64,000 nt of DNA from JAQBVV01 sp965249205 (GTDB lineage Bacteria; Acidobacteriota; Vicinamibacteria; Vicinamibacterales; UBA2999): NCBI GenBank assembly GCA_965249205.1, contig CBDFLL010000006.1, positions 496,001 through 560,000 of the forward strand, written 5' to 3'. The position numbers were made by a program, and so were the translations under genes. A model generated the notes under the pieces. It was not told the origin of the DNA. It was given only the letters and a program-made list of their open reading frames with translations, and ran no database searches. Shown here piece after piece: positions 8,634 through 16,361 of this stretch. Every line of letters begins with the position of its first letter. The first letter of the stretch is position 1.

Positions 8634-9211
8634 ATGCTGATCGGCTACGCCCGCGTCTCGAAGGCGGATGGCTCTCAGTCGCTGGACCTGCCGACCACGT
8701 CTACCACGACTGCGCCTCCGGCGGCCGCGACGACCGGCCGGGCCTCGACCACTGTCTGCGTGCGCTGCGGACGGACGATGTGCTCGTCGTCTGGAAGCTC
8801 GACCGCCTGGGCCGCACCCTCGCCCATCTGGTCAACACCGTGCAGGAGCTGGCCGCCCGCGGCGTCGGCCTACGAGTGCTCGCCGGCCAGGGCGCGCAGA
8901 TCGACACCACCACCGCCGGCGGCCGCCTCGTGTTCGGCATCTTCGCGACCCTGGCCGAGTTCGAGCGGGAGCTGATCCGCGAACGCACCCGGGCCGGGCT
9001 CACGGCCGCGCGGGCGCGCGGCCGCAAAGGCGGCCGGACCTTCGCGCTGTCGAAAGCCCAGGTGCGGCTGGCCCAGGCCGCCATGACCCACCGCGACACC
9101 TCCGTGGCCGCGCTCTGCAGGGAGCTCGGGATCAAACCCGTGACCCTCTACCGGTACGTCGGGCCACAGGGCCAGTTGCGCGCGCACGGCGCGAAGGTCC
9201 TCGCCCAATGA
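8634..9211 (+). pseudogene. serine recombinase (resolvase/invertase) with an internal deletion and frameshift
   Basis: The N-terminus MLIGYARVSKADGSQSLDL includes the catalytic Ser region (RVS). It then jumps, at about 8690, into another frame that reads ADHVYHDCASGGRDDRPGLD, VLVVWKLDRLGRTL, FATLAEFERELIRERTRAGL and a C-terminal helix-turn-helix (VAALCRELGIKPVTLYRYVG). About a dozen residues (normally QRDAL.. AG) are missing at the junction, so a small deletion both shifted the frame and removed sequence. An internal start at 8780 would give only a protein lacking the catalytic serine. The intact family cuts and rejoins DNA at paired palindromic sites. Confidence 0.8.
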
Positions 9212-9478
9212 AGCGGAGCGCTCTGGACCGCGATGGGACCTTCGGCCGGTTCGGCGACCAAAACACTATTTGCCTGGCGGGTGGAGTCCGACTCCATCCG
9301 TCCAAAAATTAGGGTTATTCCGAGGTCGAAATCGAATTGAAAGATGGTTTTCGCATGCGTAGGAAGCGGATACAGATACCAATCTCACAATACGTTCAGA
9401 CTGTTCAATAGCCCGGACCCTGGACAGACCATCGAGCTGTCAGAATCCCTTGGTACCGGTGGGGCCTAGGCCGACCAT

Positions 9479-10893
9479 GGGGATGTCCCACTGACTGTTG
9501 AAATTTGAGAGCGGCGGCTCCTCACTGCTCGTGGTACACGAGTGGTGACGAGCCGCGGGCGCAAGCCCGCCAAGAAGGAGCCGCCATGAAGAAGTCTCGC
9601 ATAGCCCGTCCGATCGCTGCTGTTGCATCTCCCGCCGTCCGGTCCCTGCCGCTCGTTGACCTCCTGGTCGACACGAAAGCCGCACTCTTCGAGTTGATGG
9701 TCCGCTCGGGCCTCCGCGTGCTCGACGCGATGCTGGAGGAGGATCGCACGGCGCTGTGCGGGCCGCGGTATGCGCATCAGCCCGCGCGGGCACGGTGCCC
9801 AGCGACGTTGTGGTGGGCGGGCGCAAGGTGGCGGTCTCGCGGCCGCGGGTCCGCGCCGACGGGCGTGAGGTCCCGCTGCCGACGTTTCGGGCCCTGGCGC
9901 ACACCGACCCGTTGAATCGGCGCGTCGTCGAACAGATGCTGGTGGGTGTCGCGACCCGCCAGTATGCGCGGAGTCTGGAGCCGATGCCGGCCGGCGTGGT
10001 GAGCCGCGGCACGAGCAAGAGTAGCGTCAGCCGACGGTTCGTGGCGAAGACCACGGCGCAGCTCCGGACGTGGCAATCGGCGCCGCTGGACGACCTCGAC
10101 CTTGTGGCGTTGCTCCTCGACGGCGTGCACATCGGGGAGCACTGCCTCGTGGTGGCCCTCGGGATCGCGGCCGATGGCCAGAAACACGCGCTGGGCCTGT
10201 GGGAGGGCGCGACCGAGAACGCGACCGTGTGTCAGAGCTTCCTCGCGAATCTCCAGAGCCGCGGCCTGCGCACGGACCGCAGCCTGCTCGTGATCCTCGA
10301 TGGCGCCTTGGCGCTGCACAAAGCGGTGCGCGCGGTCTTTGGCGAGGCCGCCCTCGTTCAGCGGTGCCAAGTCCACAAGCTCCGCAACATCCTCGACCAC
10401 CTGCCGGAGCGACAGCGCCCGTGGGTCCAGGCGATCGTGCGGCGCGCCTATCAGGCGAGCGACGTGAAGACGGCGACGCGGCTCCTCACGGATCTCGCCA
10501 CGTGCCTGGAGGACGAATATCCCGGCGCCGCCGGCAGCGTCCGAGAAGGACTGGCCGAAACGCTGACCGTCCTCACGTTGCACCTCTCGACCCGCCTGCA
10601 GCGGTCGCTCGCCACGACCAACGCCGCCGAGAGTCTGCTGAGTCGTACCCGCCACGTGAAGCGCAACGTGAAACGGTGGCGTGGGGGACAGATGATGCTC
10701 CGGTGGGTGGCCGCCGGTGTCCTCGAAGCCGTCAAGGGCTTCCGGCGCCTGAAGGGATGCGGCGATATGCCGCGCTTGGTCAGCGCGCTTCGCGCACGCG
10801 ACCAACGACTGGGGCTCGGTGTCTCAGAGGCGAACGTCGCGTAGAATCTCACCCGAGCCGCCGCCGAATTTCAACAGCGGTCGGGACATCCCC
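9479..10893 (+). mobile_element. IS256-family insertion sequence, copy 2
   Basis: A 1415-bp element in inverted orientation to copy 1, with the same terminal repeats (GGGGATGTCCC tips). Its flanks are CCGACCAT (9471-9478) and GCATTTGG (10894-10901), each being the partner of a flank of copy 1. The 267 bp before it (9212-9478) contain no gene that I can recognise. Confidence 0.93.
9586..10844 (+). pseudogene. IS256-family transposase, frameshifted (same lesion as copy 1)
   Basis: The translation is identical to copy 1 in both partial frames: MKKSRIARP to about 9780, then the -1 frame from RAGTVPSDVV to the stop at 10844. Sharing the lesion means the element either moved after it was broken (using transposase supplied in trans) or is expressed by an unrecognised recoding event. 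The identical sequences also explain why homologous recombination between the copies was possible. Confidence 0.85.
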
Positions 10894-10988
10894 GCATTTG
10901 GAACATCGTCTATTACACTACGTTGCTCGGCAAGATCGATGATCGCACGGCGCGCATTACCGGGATTAGGCCCGCGCATAAGGTGTAG
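10894..10988 (+). pseudogene. IS481-family transposase, C-terminal 28 codons
   Basis: The frame reads (GI)WNIVYYTTLLGKIDDRT and ends GIRPAHKV with TAG at 10986-10988. This block is the conserved C-terminal tail of IS481 transposases (usually ..GLEEVDDGxWNIVYY..). Joined to the fragment at 1686-2765 it restores a continuous protein with no missing residues. Confidence 0.85.
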
Positions 10989-11023
10989 ACGATGTTGCCG
11001 GACTCTTGTTAACGATCATCCCG
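10894..11023 (+). mobile_element. IS481-family element A, 3' part
   Basis: This is the remainder of the element at 1686-2814. It contains the transposase C-terminus (10902-10988) and the far terminal repeat (10991-11023). The octamer GCATTTGG at its left edge is the IS256 target duplication. Confidence 0.85.
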
Positions 11024-11180
11024 TCCGTTCAAGGCGGTTCGCGAGTTGCTGGCGATGCCGGAACGCATGTCGCGCGAGCTACGCGAGGCCAAGCAGGAGA
11101 TCGCTTGGCTGATCTCATGGACAACCTCCTCCTTCGAAGCCCCAGTTGCCACGCGCGATGCCATCGTTCGGCCGATAGCG

Positions 11181-11215
11181 TGGCTCCTTTACATAGATAG
11201 CTCTATATAATAGAG
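11181..11215 (+). promoter_or_regulatory. promoter with overlapping palindromic operator
   Basis: TATAAT (11206-11211) lies inside the palindrome CTCTATATAATAGAG (11201-11215). A consensus -35 at the standard distance is not obvious. The start codon of the membrane-protein gene follows 25 bp later, behind a good ribosome binding site (AAGGAGA, 11224-11230). The palindrome over the -10 is a natural site for the winged-helix regulator encoded second in this pair. Confidence 0.5.
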
Positions 11216-11235
11216 TTTACCACAAGGAGAATGTC

Positions 11236-11793
11236 ATGAACCATCGGGAACAAGTCGAGCAGGATCTGCGCTACGTCCGCTCAGCCATCGAGCGATCTGA
11301 CACACATCGCACACCGCGCCTCATCTGCTTCCTGTGGGCTGCGCTCGTGTTTGTCGGGTTCGCCCTCGTCGATTTGCGGGTCGCCTGGGTTCCGACGTAC
11401 TGGACATTCGCCGGGCCAGGGGGGTTTCTCCTGAGCGGCTACCTAGGCTGGCGTCACGCTAGGTATGCTGGACAGCCGAGTGCGTGGATGGGCCGGTGTC
11501 AGATGCTGCACTGGGGCGCGATGCTCGCCTGCGTCTACCTGATGCTCCTCCTACCGGCGCTCGGCGCCATGGCCTGGGAAGGCGTCGGACCCGCCATCCT
11601 GCTCGTCCTGGCACTTGGCTACTTCCAGGCAGGCGTGCACTTCGACGGGGCGTTCCGCTGGATCGGCCTACTTCTCGCCGTGGGCTACATCCTCGTGCTC
11701 TTCGTACAAGTGTACGCATGGATCACGATCGGCGCGGTGATCGCCCTATCACTCGGTACGGTCGGCCTGCGCACCTCGAAGATGGAGACATGA
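11236..11793 (+). CDS. multi-pass membrane protein of unknown function, coupled to a regulator
   Basis: A 185-residue protein with a charged N-terminal segment (REQVEQDLRYVRSAIERSDTH) and about five hydrophobic helices, such as LICFLWAALVFVGFALV and MLACVYLMLLLPALGAMAW. No catalytic motif is visible. Its stop overlaps the start of the winged-helix regulator (ATGA), an arrangement often seen for small membrane proteins that share a repressor. The function could be sensing or transport; nothing in the sequence decides. Confidence 0.75.
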   Translation: MNHREQVEQDLRYVRSAIERSDTHRTPRLICFLWAALVFVGFALVDLRVAWVPTYWTFAGPGGFLLSGYLGWRHARYAGQPSAWMGRCQMLHWGAMLACVYLMLLLPALGAMAWEGVGPAILLVLALGYFQAGVHFDGAFRWIGLLLAVGYILVLFVQVYAWITIGAVIALSLGTVGLRTSKMET

Positions 11794-12140
11794 AGCCTCG
11801 GCCTGAGGCCCCGCCCGGCAGGTGGGAAGCACTCGACGGTTTCGATTCGTTGCTGCAGCACCGGGCACGCATGGCCGCCAGCGTACTTCTGTCTAGGCAC
11901 GGTACGCTCTCGTTCAGCCGGTTGAAACAGCTGATCGGCGAAACCGACGGCAACATGGGTGCGCAGCTCCGTAAGCTGGAAGACGCTGGGTACATCGGCA
12001 TGCGCAAGGCGTTCCAGGGCCGGCGGCCGGTCACGTGGTACCGCCTGGCGCCTAAAGGCCAGCGCGCACTGACCACCCACCTCGACGCGCTCGACCGTCT
12101 CCTTGAGGTGAGGCGCGTCGATCGTGATACCGACCACTAG
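11790..12140 (+). CDS. winged-helix transcriptional regulator
   Basis: A 116-residue protein with one winged HTH: LLQHRARMAASVLLSRHGTL, then SFSRLKQLIGETDGNMGAQLRKLEDAGYI and a wing with VTWYRLAPKGQRAL. This is the HTH_34-type domain of the MarR/PadR/ArsR-like group that senses by dimer rearrangement. It is translationally coupled to the preceding membrane protein and probably represses the shared promoter. The TAG stop lies inside the CTAG target duplication of the IS5 element that follows, so the native C-terminus may have extended a little further or ended exactly here; the winged-helix domain itself is complete. Confidence 0.8.
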   Translation: MKPRPEAPPGRWEALDGFDSLLQHRARMAASVLLSRHGTLSFSRLKQLIGETDGNMGAQLRKLEDAGYIGMRKAFQGRRPVTWYRLAPKGQRALTTHLDALDRLLEVRRVDRDTDH

Positions 12141-13435
12141 CAGGCTGCTGAAAAACTCCGTGAAATGGGATCGACAGATCGATCCCGGCGTACTACCATG
12201 CTCCCAACACCGCTGAAGGGAGCCCCATCATGCGCGGACACGATGAGCAAAGCACTCACATGTTCAGCTACCTGTCGCCGGAACAGCGCGTGCCAGCCGA
12301 CCATCCGCTCCGCGCGGTTCGCGCGCTGACGGACGAAGCGCTGAGAACGATGTCGCGCAGGTTCGCCGGCCTGTACGCCAACACAGGGCGTCCGTCGATC
12401 CCGCCGGAACAGCTGCTGCGCGCGTTGTTGCTGCAGGTGCTCTACACGGTGCGGAGCGAGCGGCTGCTGATGGAAGAGCTCAATTACAACCTGCTGTTCC
12501 GCTGGTTCGTGGGCTTGAATTTGGACGACCCGGTTTGGCATCCCACCACGTTTACCAAGAATCGCGACCGGCTGCTGGCGGGCGATCTCGCGGCCGCCTT
12601 CTTTGATGCGGTGCAGGCCCACGCGCGGGCGGCCGGGCTGCTCTCGGACGAACACTTCACTGTGGATGGGACCCAATTGGAAGCGTGGGCCAGCCTGAAG
12701 AGCTTTCGGTGCCGGGACGCGGCGGAGAGCGACCCGCCCGATGACCCCGGGAATCCCACGGTCAACTTCCACGGGGAGCGGCGGCGCAACGACACGCACC
12801 AGTCGACGACCGATCCGGAGGCGATGCTGCCTCGGAAGGGCCAGGGGAAGGAAGCCAAGCTGGCGTATCTGGGCCACGTGCTGCTGGACAATCGACAGGG
12901 ACTTGTCGCCAACGTCTGCGCGACTCACGCGACGGGGACCGCCGAACGCGAGGCAGCGGCGCTGTTGCTGGAGGCCAGCGCGCCGCCGGGCAGCACGGTC
13001 GGGGCGGACAAGGGCTACGATGTGGCAAGCTTTGTGGCCGCTGTCCGTATCCGGGCCGTCACGCCCCACGTTGCTCAGAAGGTCCGCTGGAGTGCGATCG
13101 ATGGCCGGACCACGCGGCATGCGGGCTATCACGTCAGTCAGCGGAAACGGAAACTCGTAGAACAGGTCTTTGGCTGGATGAAGACCGTCGGCGGCTTGCG
13201 CAAACTCCGGCATCGCGGTGTCGCCCTCGTGGATTGGCAGCTTACCTTCGCCGCCACGGCCTATAACTTGGTCCGGCTGCGGAATCTGGAGGCGAGGTGT
13301 CCCTGATCACCGGCCGCGCGTGTCGCCGGCCCCTTGATCGGGGCCAGCGCACAGCCGTGCGCACCGTTGTCGGTCGGTGGTGACTCGCATGATCCTTAGA
13401 AAACGGCCCGATCACCCGGGTTCTTCAGCAGCCTG
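12141..13435 (+). mobile_element. IS5-family insertion sequence, copy 1
   Basis: A 1295-bp element with inverted tips CAGGCTGCTGAA.AAC and a perfect 4-bp target duplication CTAG (12137-12140, 13436-13439). Copy 2 at 60010-61304 has the same length; I see two single-base differences, at about 12169 and 13259. The intact frame and near identity indicate recent activity. Confidence 0.95.
12230..13306 (+). CDS. IS5-family transposase
   Basis: A 358-residue DDE transposase. The N-terminal DUF772-like domain (MFSYLSPEQRVPADHPLRAV, then NTGRPSIPPEQLLRALLLQV) precedes the catalytic core: first Asp in TVDGTQLEAW, second in GADKGYDVASF, and Glu in RKRKLVEQVFGWMK. Length and motif order are normal. It differs from copy 2 by one residue near the end (Ala here, Val in copy 2, in FAATxYNLVRL). 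Confidence 0.93.
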   Translation: MRGHDEQSTHMFSYLSPEQRVPADHPLRAVRALTDEALRTMSRRFAGLYANTGRPSIPPEQLLRALLLQVLYTVRSERLLMEELNYNLLFRWFVGLNLDDPVWHPTTFTKNRDRLLAGDLAAAFFDAVQAHARAAGLLSDEHFTVDGTQLEAWASLKSFRCRDAAESDPPDDPGNPTVNFHGERRRNDTHQSTTDPEAMLPRKGQGKEAKLAYLGHVLLDNRQGLVANVCATHATGTAEREAAALLLEASAPPGSTVGADKGYDVASFVAAVRIRAVTPHVAQKVRWSAIDGRTTRHAGYHVSQRKRKLVEQVFGWMKTVGGLRKLRHRGVALVDWQLTFAATAYNLVRLRNLEARCP

Positions 13436-13807
13436 CTAGATCGGCTCGGACGAAATCTCCGGCACCTCGTGACGCTACTGGAGGAACTTCAGACCCTCGG
13501 CGTCGCCTTCGTGTCGCTGGCCGAGGGGATCGACGCGACCACACCGGCCGGCAAGCTCCAGATGCACATCCTCGCGGCAATCGCAGAGTTTGAACGAGCA
13601 CGAATTGCGGAGCGAGTGCGGGCTGGTTTGGCGCGAGTTCGTGCCAAAGGGCAGCGACTTGGCCGTCGGCCTCGATGGATCAGCACCAGGGACCTGGAGA
13701 GCGTCGCCGGGTCATCGATCAGGAAGGCCGCTGCGGAATTAGGGGTGCCACCCTCGGTGCTTCACCGCGCGAGGGTGTCCCGCAAACCTATCGGAACGGG
13801 GGTCTGA
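13436..13807 (+). pseudogene. serine recombinase fragment, C-terminal part only
   Basis: The frame reads LDRLGRNLRHLVTLLEEL, VAFVSLAEGIDATTPAGKL, AAIAEFERARIAERVRAGL and a C-terminal HTH (IRKAAAELGVPPSVLHRAR). The catalytic N-terminal part (Y.RVS) is absent. IS5 inserted immediately before, but the DNA on its far side (the winged-helix gene) does not carry the missing half, so the truncation predates IS5. It belongs to the same family as the broken recombinase at 8634-9211 but is a different protein. Confidence 0.8.
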
Positions 13808-13847
13808 TTCCGTGGATTTCGGAACGCCCATTTCAGCCCCGACCGCT

Positions 13848-13873
13848 GTTCCGCAAAGGGGTGTTTGCGGAAC
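13848..13873. repeat. inverted repeat GTTCCGCAAA / TTTGCGGAAC
   Basis: Two perfect 10-bp arms (13848-13857 and 13864-13873) around 6 bp, 40 bp after the serine-recombinase fragment. The GCAAA/TTTGC core resembles the palindrome at 2954-2973. A recombinase crossover site or a hairpin are both possible. Confidence 0.4.
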
Positions 13874-14003
13874 GAGCTGCGGGGCGGTCAACGTTCACGG
13901 CTCACTTGCGGCGGCCGCACGCCGACGTCTCAAACCGTCCGGATCCTACTGCGGCCGCCGTCCAGTGTAGCGACCTTGTTAGGTCATAGTCGCGCCTTCC
14001 GGT

Positions 14004-14056
14004 CAAAACCGCGCTGTTCTCCAGTAATCACTGGTCCGAAGAACCCTGGCAGGTCA
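14004..14056 (-). mobile_element. solo end of an IS3-family element
   Basis: Read on the minus strand, this begins TGACCTGCCAGGGTTCTTCG and continues GACCAGTGATTACTGGAGAA, closely matching the first 50 bases of the IS3 end at 5294-5345. The rest of the element is gone. It directly abuts the IS21 relic. Confidence 0.65.
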
Positions 14057-14263
14057 TCAGACCGTGGTGTACGCCGACCATCCTTCCAAGGTGCGCTCTG
14101 CAGAGGCCGCGTTTGCCTGGCTGGCCCCGTCGTACCGACTCACCGTTTCCCGGCGCACGCCGGTCTCCGCTTCGATGCGGCGGTAGCTCCAGCCGAGTTC
14201 CAGGAGGGCGAGAACGTGTGTTTTCTTCGGCATTCTCAGGTAGTTCGGCATCAGCCTCCTCAA
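14057..14263 (-). pseudogene. IS21-family transposase (IstA) N-terminal relic
   Basis: About 43 residues match the start of IstA: MPNYLRMPKKTHVLALLELG followed by SYRRIEAETGVRRETVSRYD, a HTH_23-type DNA-binding domain. After SRYDGASQANAA the match fades and the frame stops, so the DDE domain and the istB helper gene are missing. Only a scar of an old insertion remains. Between here and the tRNA fragment (14280-14515) nothing is recognised. Confidence 0.7.
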
Positions 14264-14518
14264 CGGAACAAACCCTCAAGGATGCCGGATGACCCCTACC
14301 TGCAGTGGCCGGTTTTCAGACGTTCCGTCGTGGCCGCATTTCAGCGTTCGCTGACATGGAAAAGTGGCGTGGCTGTACTGTCCCCAAAATTGTCCCCATC
14401 GCCACCAAGAAGGGGACAATTTCAGCCAACTCCAGCCAACTCCCGCGTGTGACCGAAGATGCTTCAACGGAACAAGTTAGGAGCGTTTCTTCGATTTCGT
14501 CTTGGCGTCCTGCCGGGG

Positions 14519-14562
14519 CTGCAAAACCTCCATCCCCGGTTCAAATCCGGGCGGCGCCTCCA
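14519..14562 (+). tRNA. 3' part of tRNA-Cys (GCA), 5' half missing
   Basis: The anticodon loop CTGCAAA (anticodon GCA at 14521-14523), a T arm with perfect stem CCCGG (14535-14539) and CCGGG (14547-14551) around TTCAAAT, the acceptor 3' strand CGGCGCC, discriminator T and CCA (14560-14562) fit tRNA-Cys. The 5' acceptor strand (GGCGCCG expected) and a D arm are not found upstream, and the anticodon stem is poorly paired. It is best read as an attachment-site remnant left by an integrative element that used the 3' end of a tRNA-Cys gene. Confidence 0.6.
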
Positions 14563-14682
14563 ACTTTTGCTAGGTAGTCTCGGAATCTCGACTGGCTTGT
14601 TAACCAGTTAACAACGGGACATTTGGCCGTCACCCAGGAGTGATCGCGCCTTTGCGACCCTAACCGCTATACTTCCACCGAT

Positions 14683-14820
14683 TTGGCCCTTACAGCCGGC
14701 ACTCGCCTCGGCCCGTATGTGATCGCCGCGGAGACCGGCGTGGGCGGCAGAGGTGAGGTGAACCGAGCGACGAACACGCAGTCGAAGCGCCCGTTTGGGA
14801 GAGGAGAGCAAGATGTCTAG
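14683..14820 (+). pseudogene. relic of a Ser/Thr protein kinase gene start
   Basis: The reading LALTAGTRLGPYVIAAETG then GVGGRGEVNRATNT mirrors the first 30 residues of the kinase at 56949 (LALTPGTRLGPYEIVSPLG then GAGGMGEVYKARDT), including its TTG start. The ATP-binding glycine loop is degraded and no kinase core follows: the frame ends inside the start of the beta-lactamase-like gene. A kinase gene was probably deleted here, leaving its promoter region and first 40 codons. Confidence 0.65.
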
Positions 14821-16120
14821 GAAGACCTCAGGCTGGTTGGCCGCGACTCTGGTAGCGCTTGTTCTGTCGCTTGTAAGCGCGCCCCTCTGGGCGCAGACAC
14901 TTCCGACGGCCGAGCCCGAAACCGTTGGGATGTCGCCTGAACGGCTGGAGCGCCTGACGGCCACGCTCAAGGAGTATGTCGAGGGCGATCGGATCGCCGG
15001 ATCGGTCGCTATCGTTGTGAGACGTGGTCAGATCGCCTATCTCGAATCGTTTGGCATGCGAGATCGCGAAGCGGGCGCCCCGATGGCCGACGACTCGATC
15101 TTTCGTATCGCGTCGCAGACGAAGGCGCTCACCAGCGTCTGCGTGATGATCCTGCAGGAGCGCGGTCAGCTTCTCCTCACTGATCCGATTACCAAGTATC
15201 TCCCCGAGTTTCGGGACCGGACCGTCGCCGTCGACGACGGACGCGGCGGCTACGACATCGTTTCGGCTAGACGGCCGATCACGATTCGCGACCATCTCCG
15301 GCATACGTCCGGTATCAGCTACGGAAACGGCCTCGGTGTCGACCTGTGGAAAGAGGCCGGCGTGCTCGGCTGGTATTTCGCCAACCGCGACGAACCGATT
15401 CGCGACACGGTGGCTCGGATGGGTTCGTTGCCGGCGGAGGCTCATCCGGGAGAAAGCTGGGTGTACGGCTACAACACCGACATCTTGGGTGCACTGGTGG
15501 AAGTCGTCAGCGGGCGACCGTTCGACGTCTTTCTCCAGGAGGAGCTTCTGGGGCCACTAGGCATGCGCGATACGCACTTCTATCTGCCAGCGGAGAAGCG
15601 AGACCGGCTGACCACGGTCTATTCGTCGGTGGCTGGGGTAGGCATTGAGCGCGCTCCCGATCCGGGTTACATGGATGACGGTGGGATCTTCGGCACGATC
15701 GGCCAGGGTCAGTACGTTGATGGACCTCGAAAGAGTTTCTCCGGCGGCGCCGGACTGCTGTCGACGGCCCGAGACTACGCCACCTTTCTCCAGATGATGC
15801 TGAATGGTGGCGAGCTGAACGGCGTGCGGATCCTAAGCCCGAACACCGTGAAGTTGATGACGGTCAACCATCTCGGGGACGTCCAGTTTCGGCCAGGTGA
15901 GGGGTTCGGCCTCGGCTTCTCCGTGGTGACCGACCTCGGGGCCCGAGGTGTTCCGGGCTCGGTCGGCGAGTTCGGCTGGGGTGGCGCCTACCACTCCACC
16001 TACTGGGTCGACCCAGAGGAAGAGCTGGTGGCCGTCTACCTCACACAGCTGATCCCGGCGATCGACATCGATGACCAGAACAAGTTCCGGGCGCTTCTGT
16101 ATCAGGCGATAGTGGAGTGA
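14813..16120 (+). CDS. secreted serine hydrolase of the class C beta-lactamase / penicillin-binding-protein-like family
   Basis: A 435-residue protein with a clear signal peptide (MSRKTSGWLAATLVALVLSL, cleavage near WAQ). The catalytic SxxK is in FRIASQTKALTS, the YxN motif in VYGYNTDIL, and the third motif region in EFGWGGAYHSTYWVDP, where the KTG/HxG position is GWGGAY-like as in esterase EstB-type members. Length is normal for family S12 / beta-lactamase-related proteins, which include esterases and D-aminopeptidases, so antibiotic hydrolysis should not be assumed. ATG at 14813 is chosen over GTG at 14795 because the purine-rich GGAGAGGAG lies just before it. Confidence 0.88.
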   Translation: MSRKTSGWLAATLVALVLSLVSAPLWAQTLPTAEPETVGMSPERLERLTATLKEYVEGDRIAGSVAIVVRRGQIAYLESFGMRDREAGAPMADDSIFRIASQTKALTSVCVMILQERGQLLLTDPITKYLPEFRDRTVAVDDGRGGYDIVSARRPITIRDHLRHTSGISYGNGLGVDLWKEAGVLGWYFANRDEPIRDTVARMGSLPAEAHPGESWVYGYNTDILGALVEVVSGRPFDVFLQEELLGPLGMRDTHFYLPAEKRDRLTTVYSSVAGVGIERAPDPGYMDDGGIFGTIGQGQYVDGPRKSFSGGAGLLSTARDYATFLQMMLNGGELNGVRILSPNTVKLMTVNHLGDVQFRPGEGFGLGFSVVTDLGARGVPGSVGEFGWGGAYHSTYWVDPEEELVAVYLTQLIPAIDIDDQNKFRALLYQAIVE

Positions 16121-16361
16121 TCGACCCGACAAACCCCGCACTGCGATAGGTCGGCACGGCATTGACGCCCCTATGTGTCAAGACAGTCCTCTCGGCGGCC
16201 TGGGTGACGTGTTGGCGCATGCGGAAGTCTGTCATAACCCGTTGGTAAATCTCGCGGGCGAGAAAGCGTTTGAGGCACCGGATAATCTCGCGTCTGGTCC
16301 GGCCGTCAGTGGTGCGTCGTGCGACGTAGTCGACGGTCGGCTGGTGGAACTCGCTAACGCG

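Larger units (their letters stand above)
1686..9478. other. segment inverted by recombination between the two IS256 copies
   Basis: Octamer 263-270 (ATGGTCGG) is the reverse complement of 9471-9478 (CCGACCAT), and octamer 1686-1693 (CCAAATGC) is the reverse complement of 10894-10901 (GCATTTGG). Each IS256 insertion must originally have had identical octamers on both sides, so the DNA between the copies has been flipped. Flipping it back rejoins the two halves of an IS481 transposase gene in frame (codons GGC ATT TGG then AAC ATC GTC), giving an intact 388-residue protein. Everything between, from the glycosyltransferase to the serine recombinase, is therefore in reversed orientation relative to the ancestor. 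Confidence 0.93.

Noticed and set aside
12137..13213. A 358-residue frame antisense to each IS5 transposase, identical in both copies
   Set aside because: It mirrors the transposase codon by codon and has no recognisable domain; identity between copies only reflects the copied element.
14489..14562. Complete tRNA-Cys gene
   Set aside because: No 5' acceptor strand complementary to CGGCGCC and no D arm are found at the required distance.
14813..16120. Beta-lactam resistance gene
   Set aside because: The SxxK/YxN fold includes many esterases and peptidases; the third motif is not a clear KTG, so resistance is not supported.
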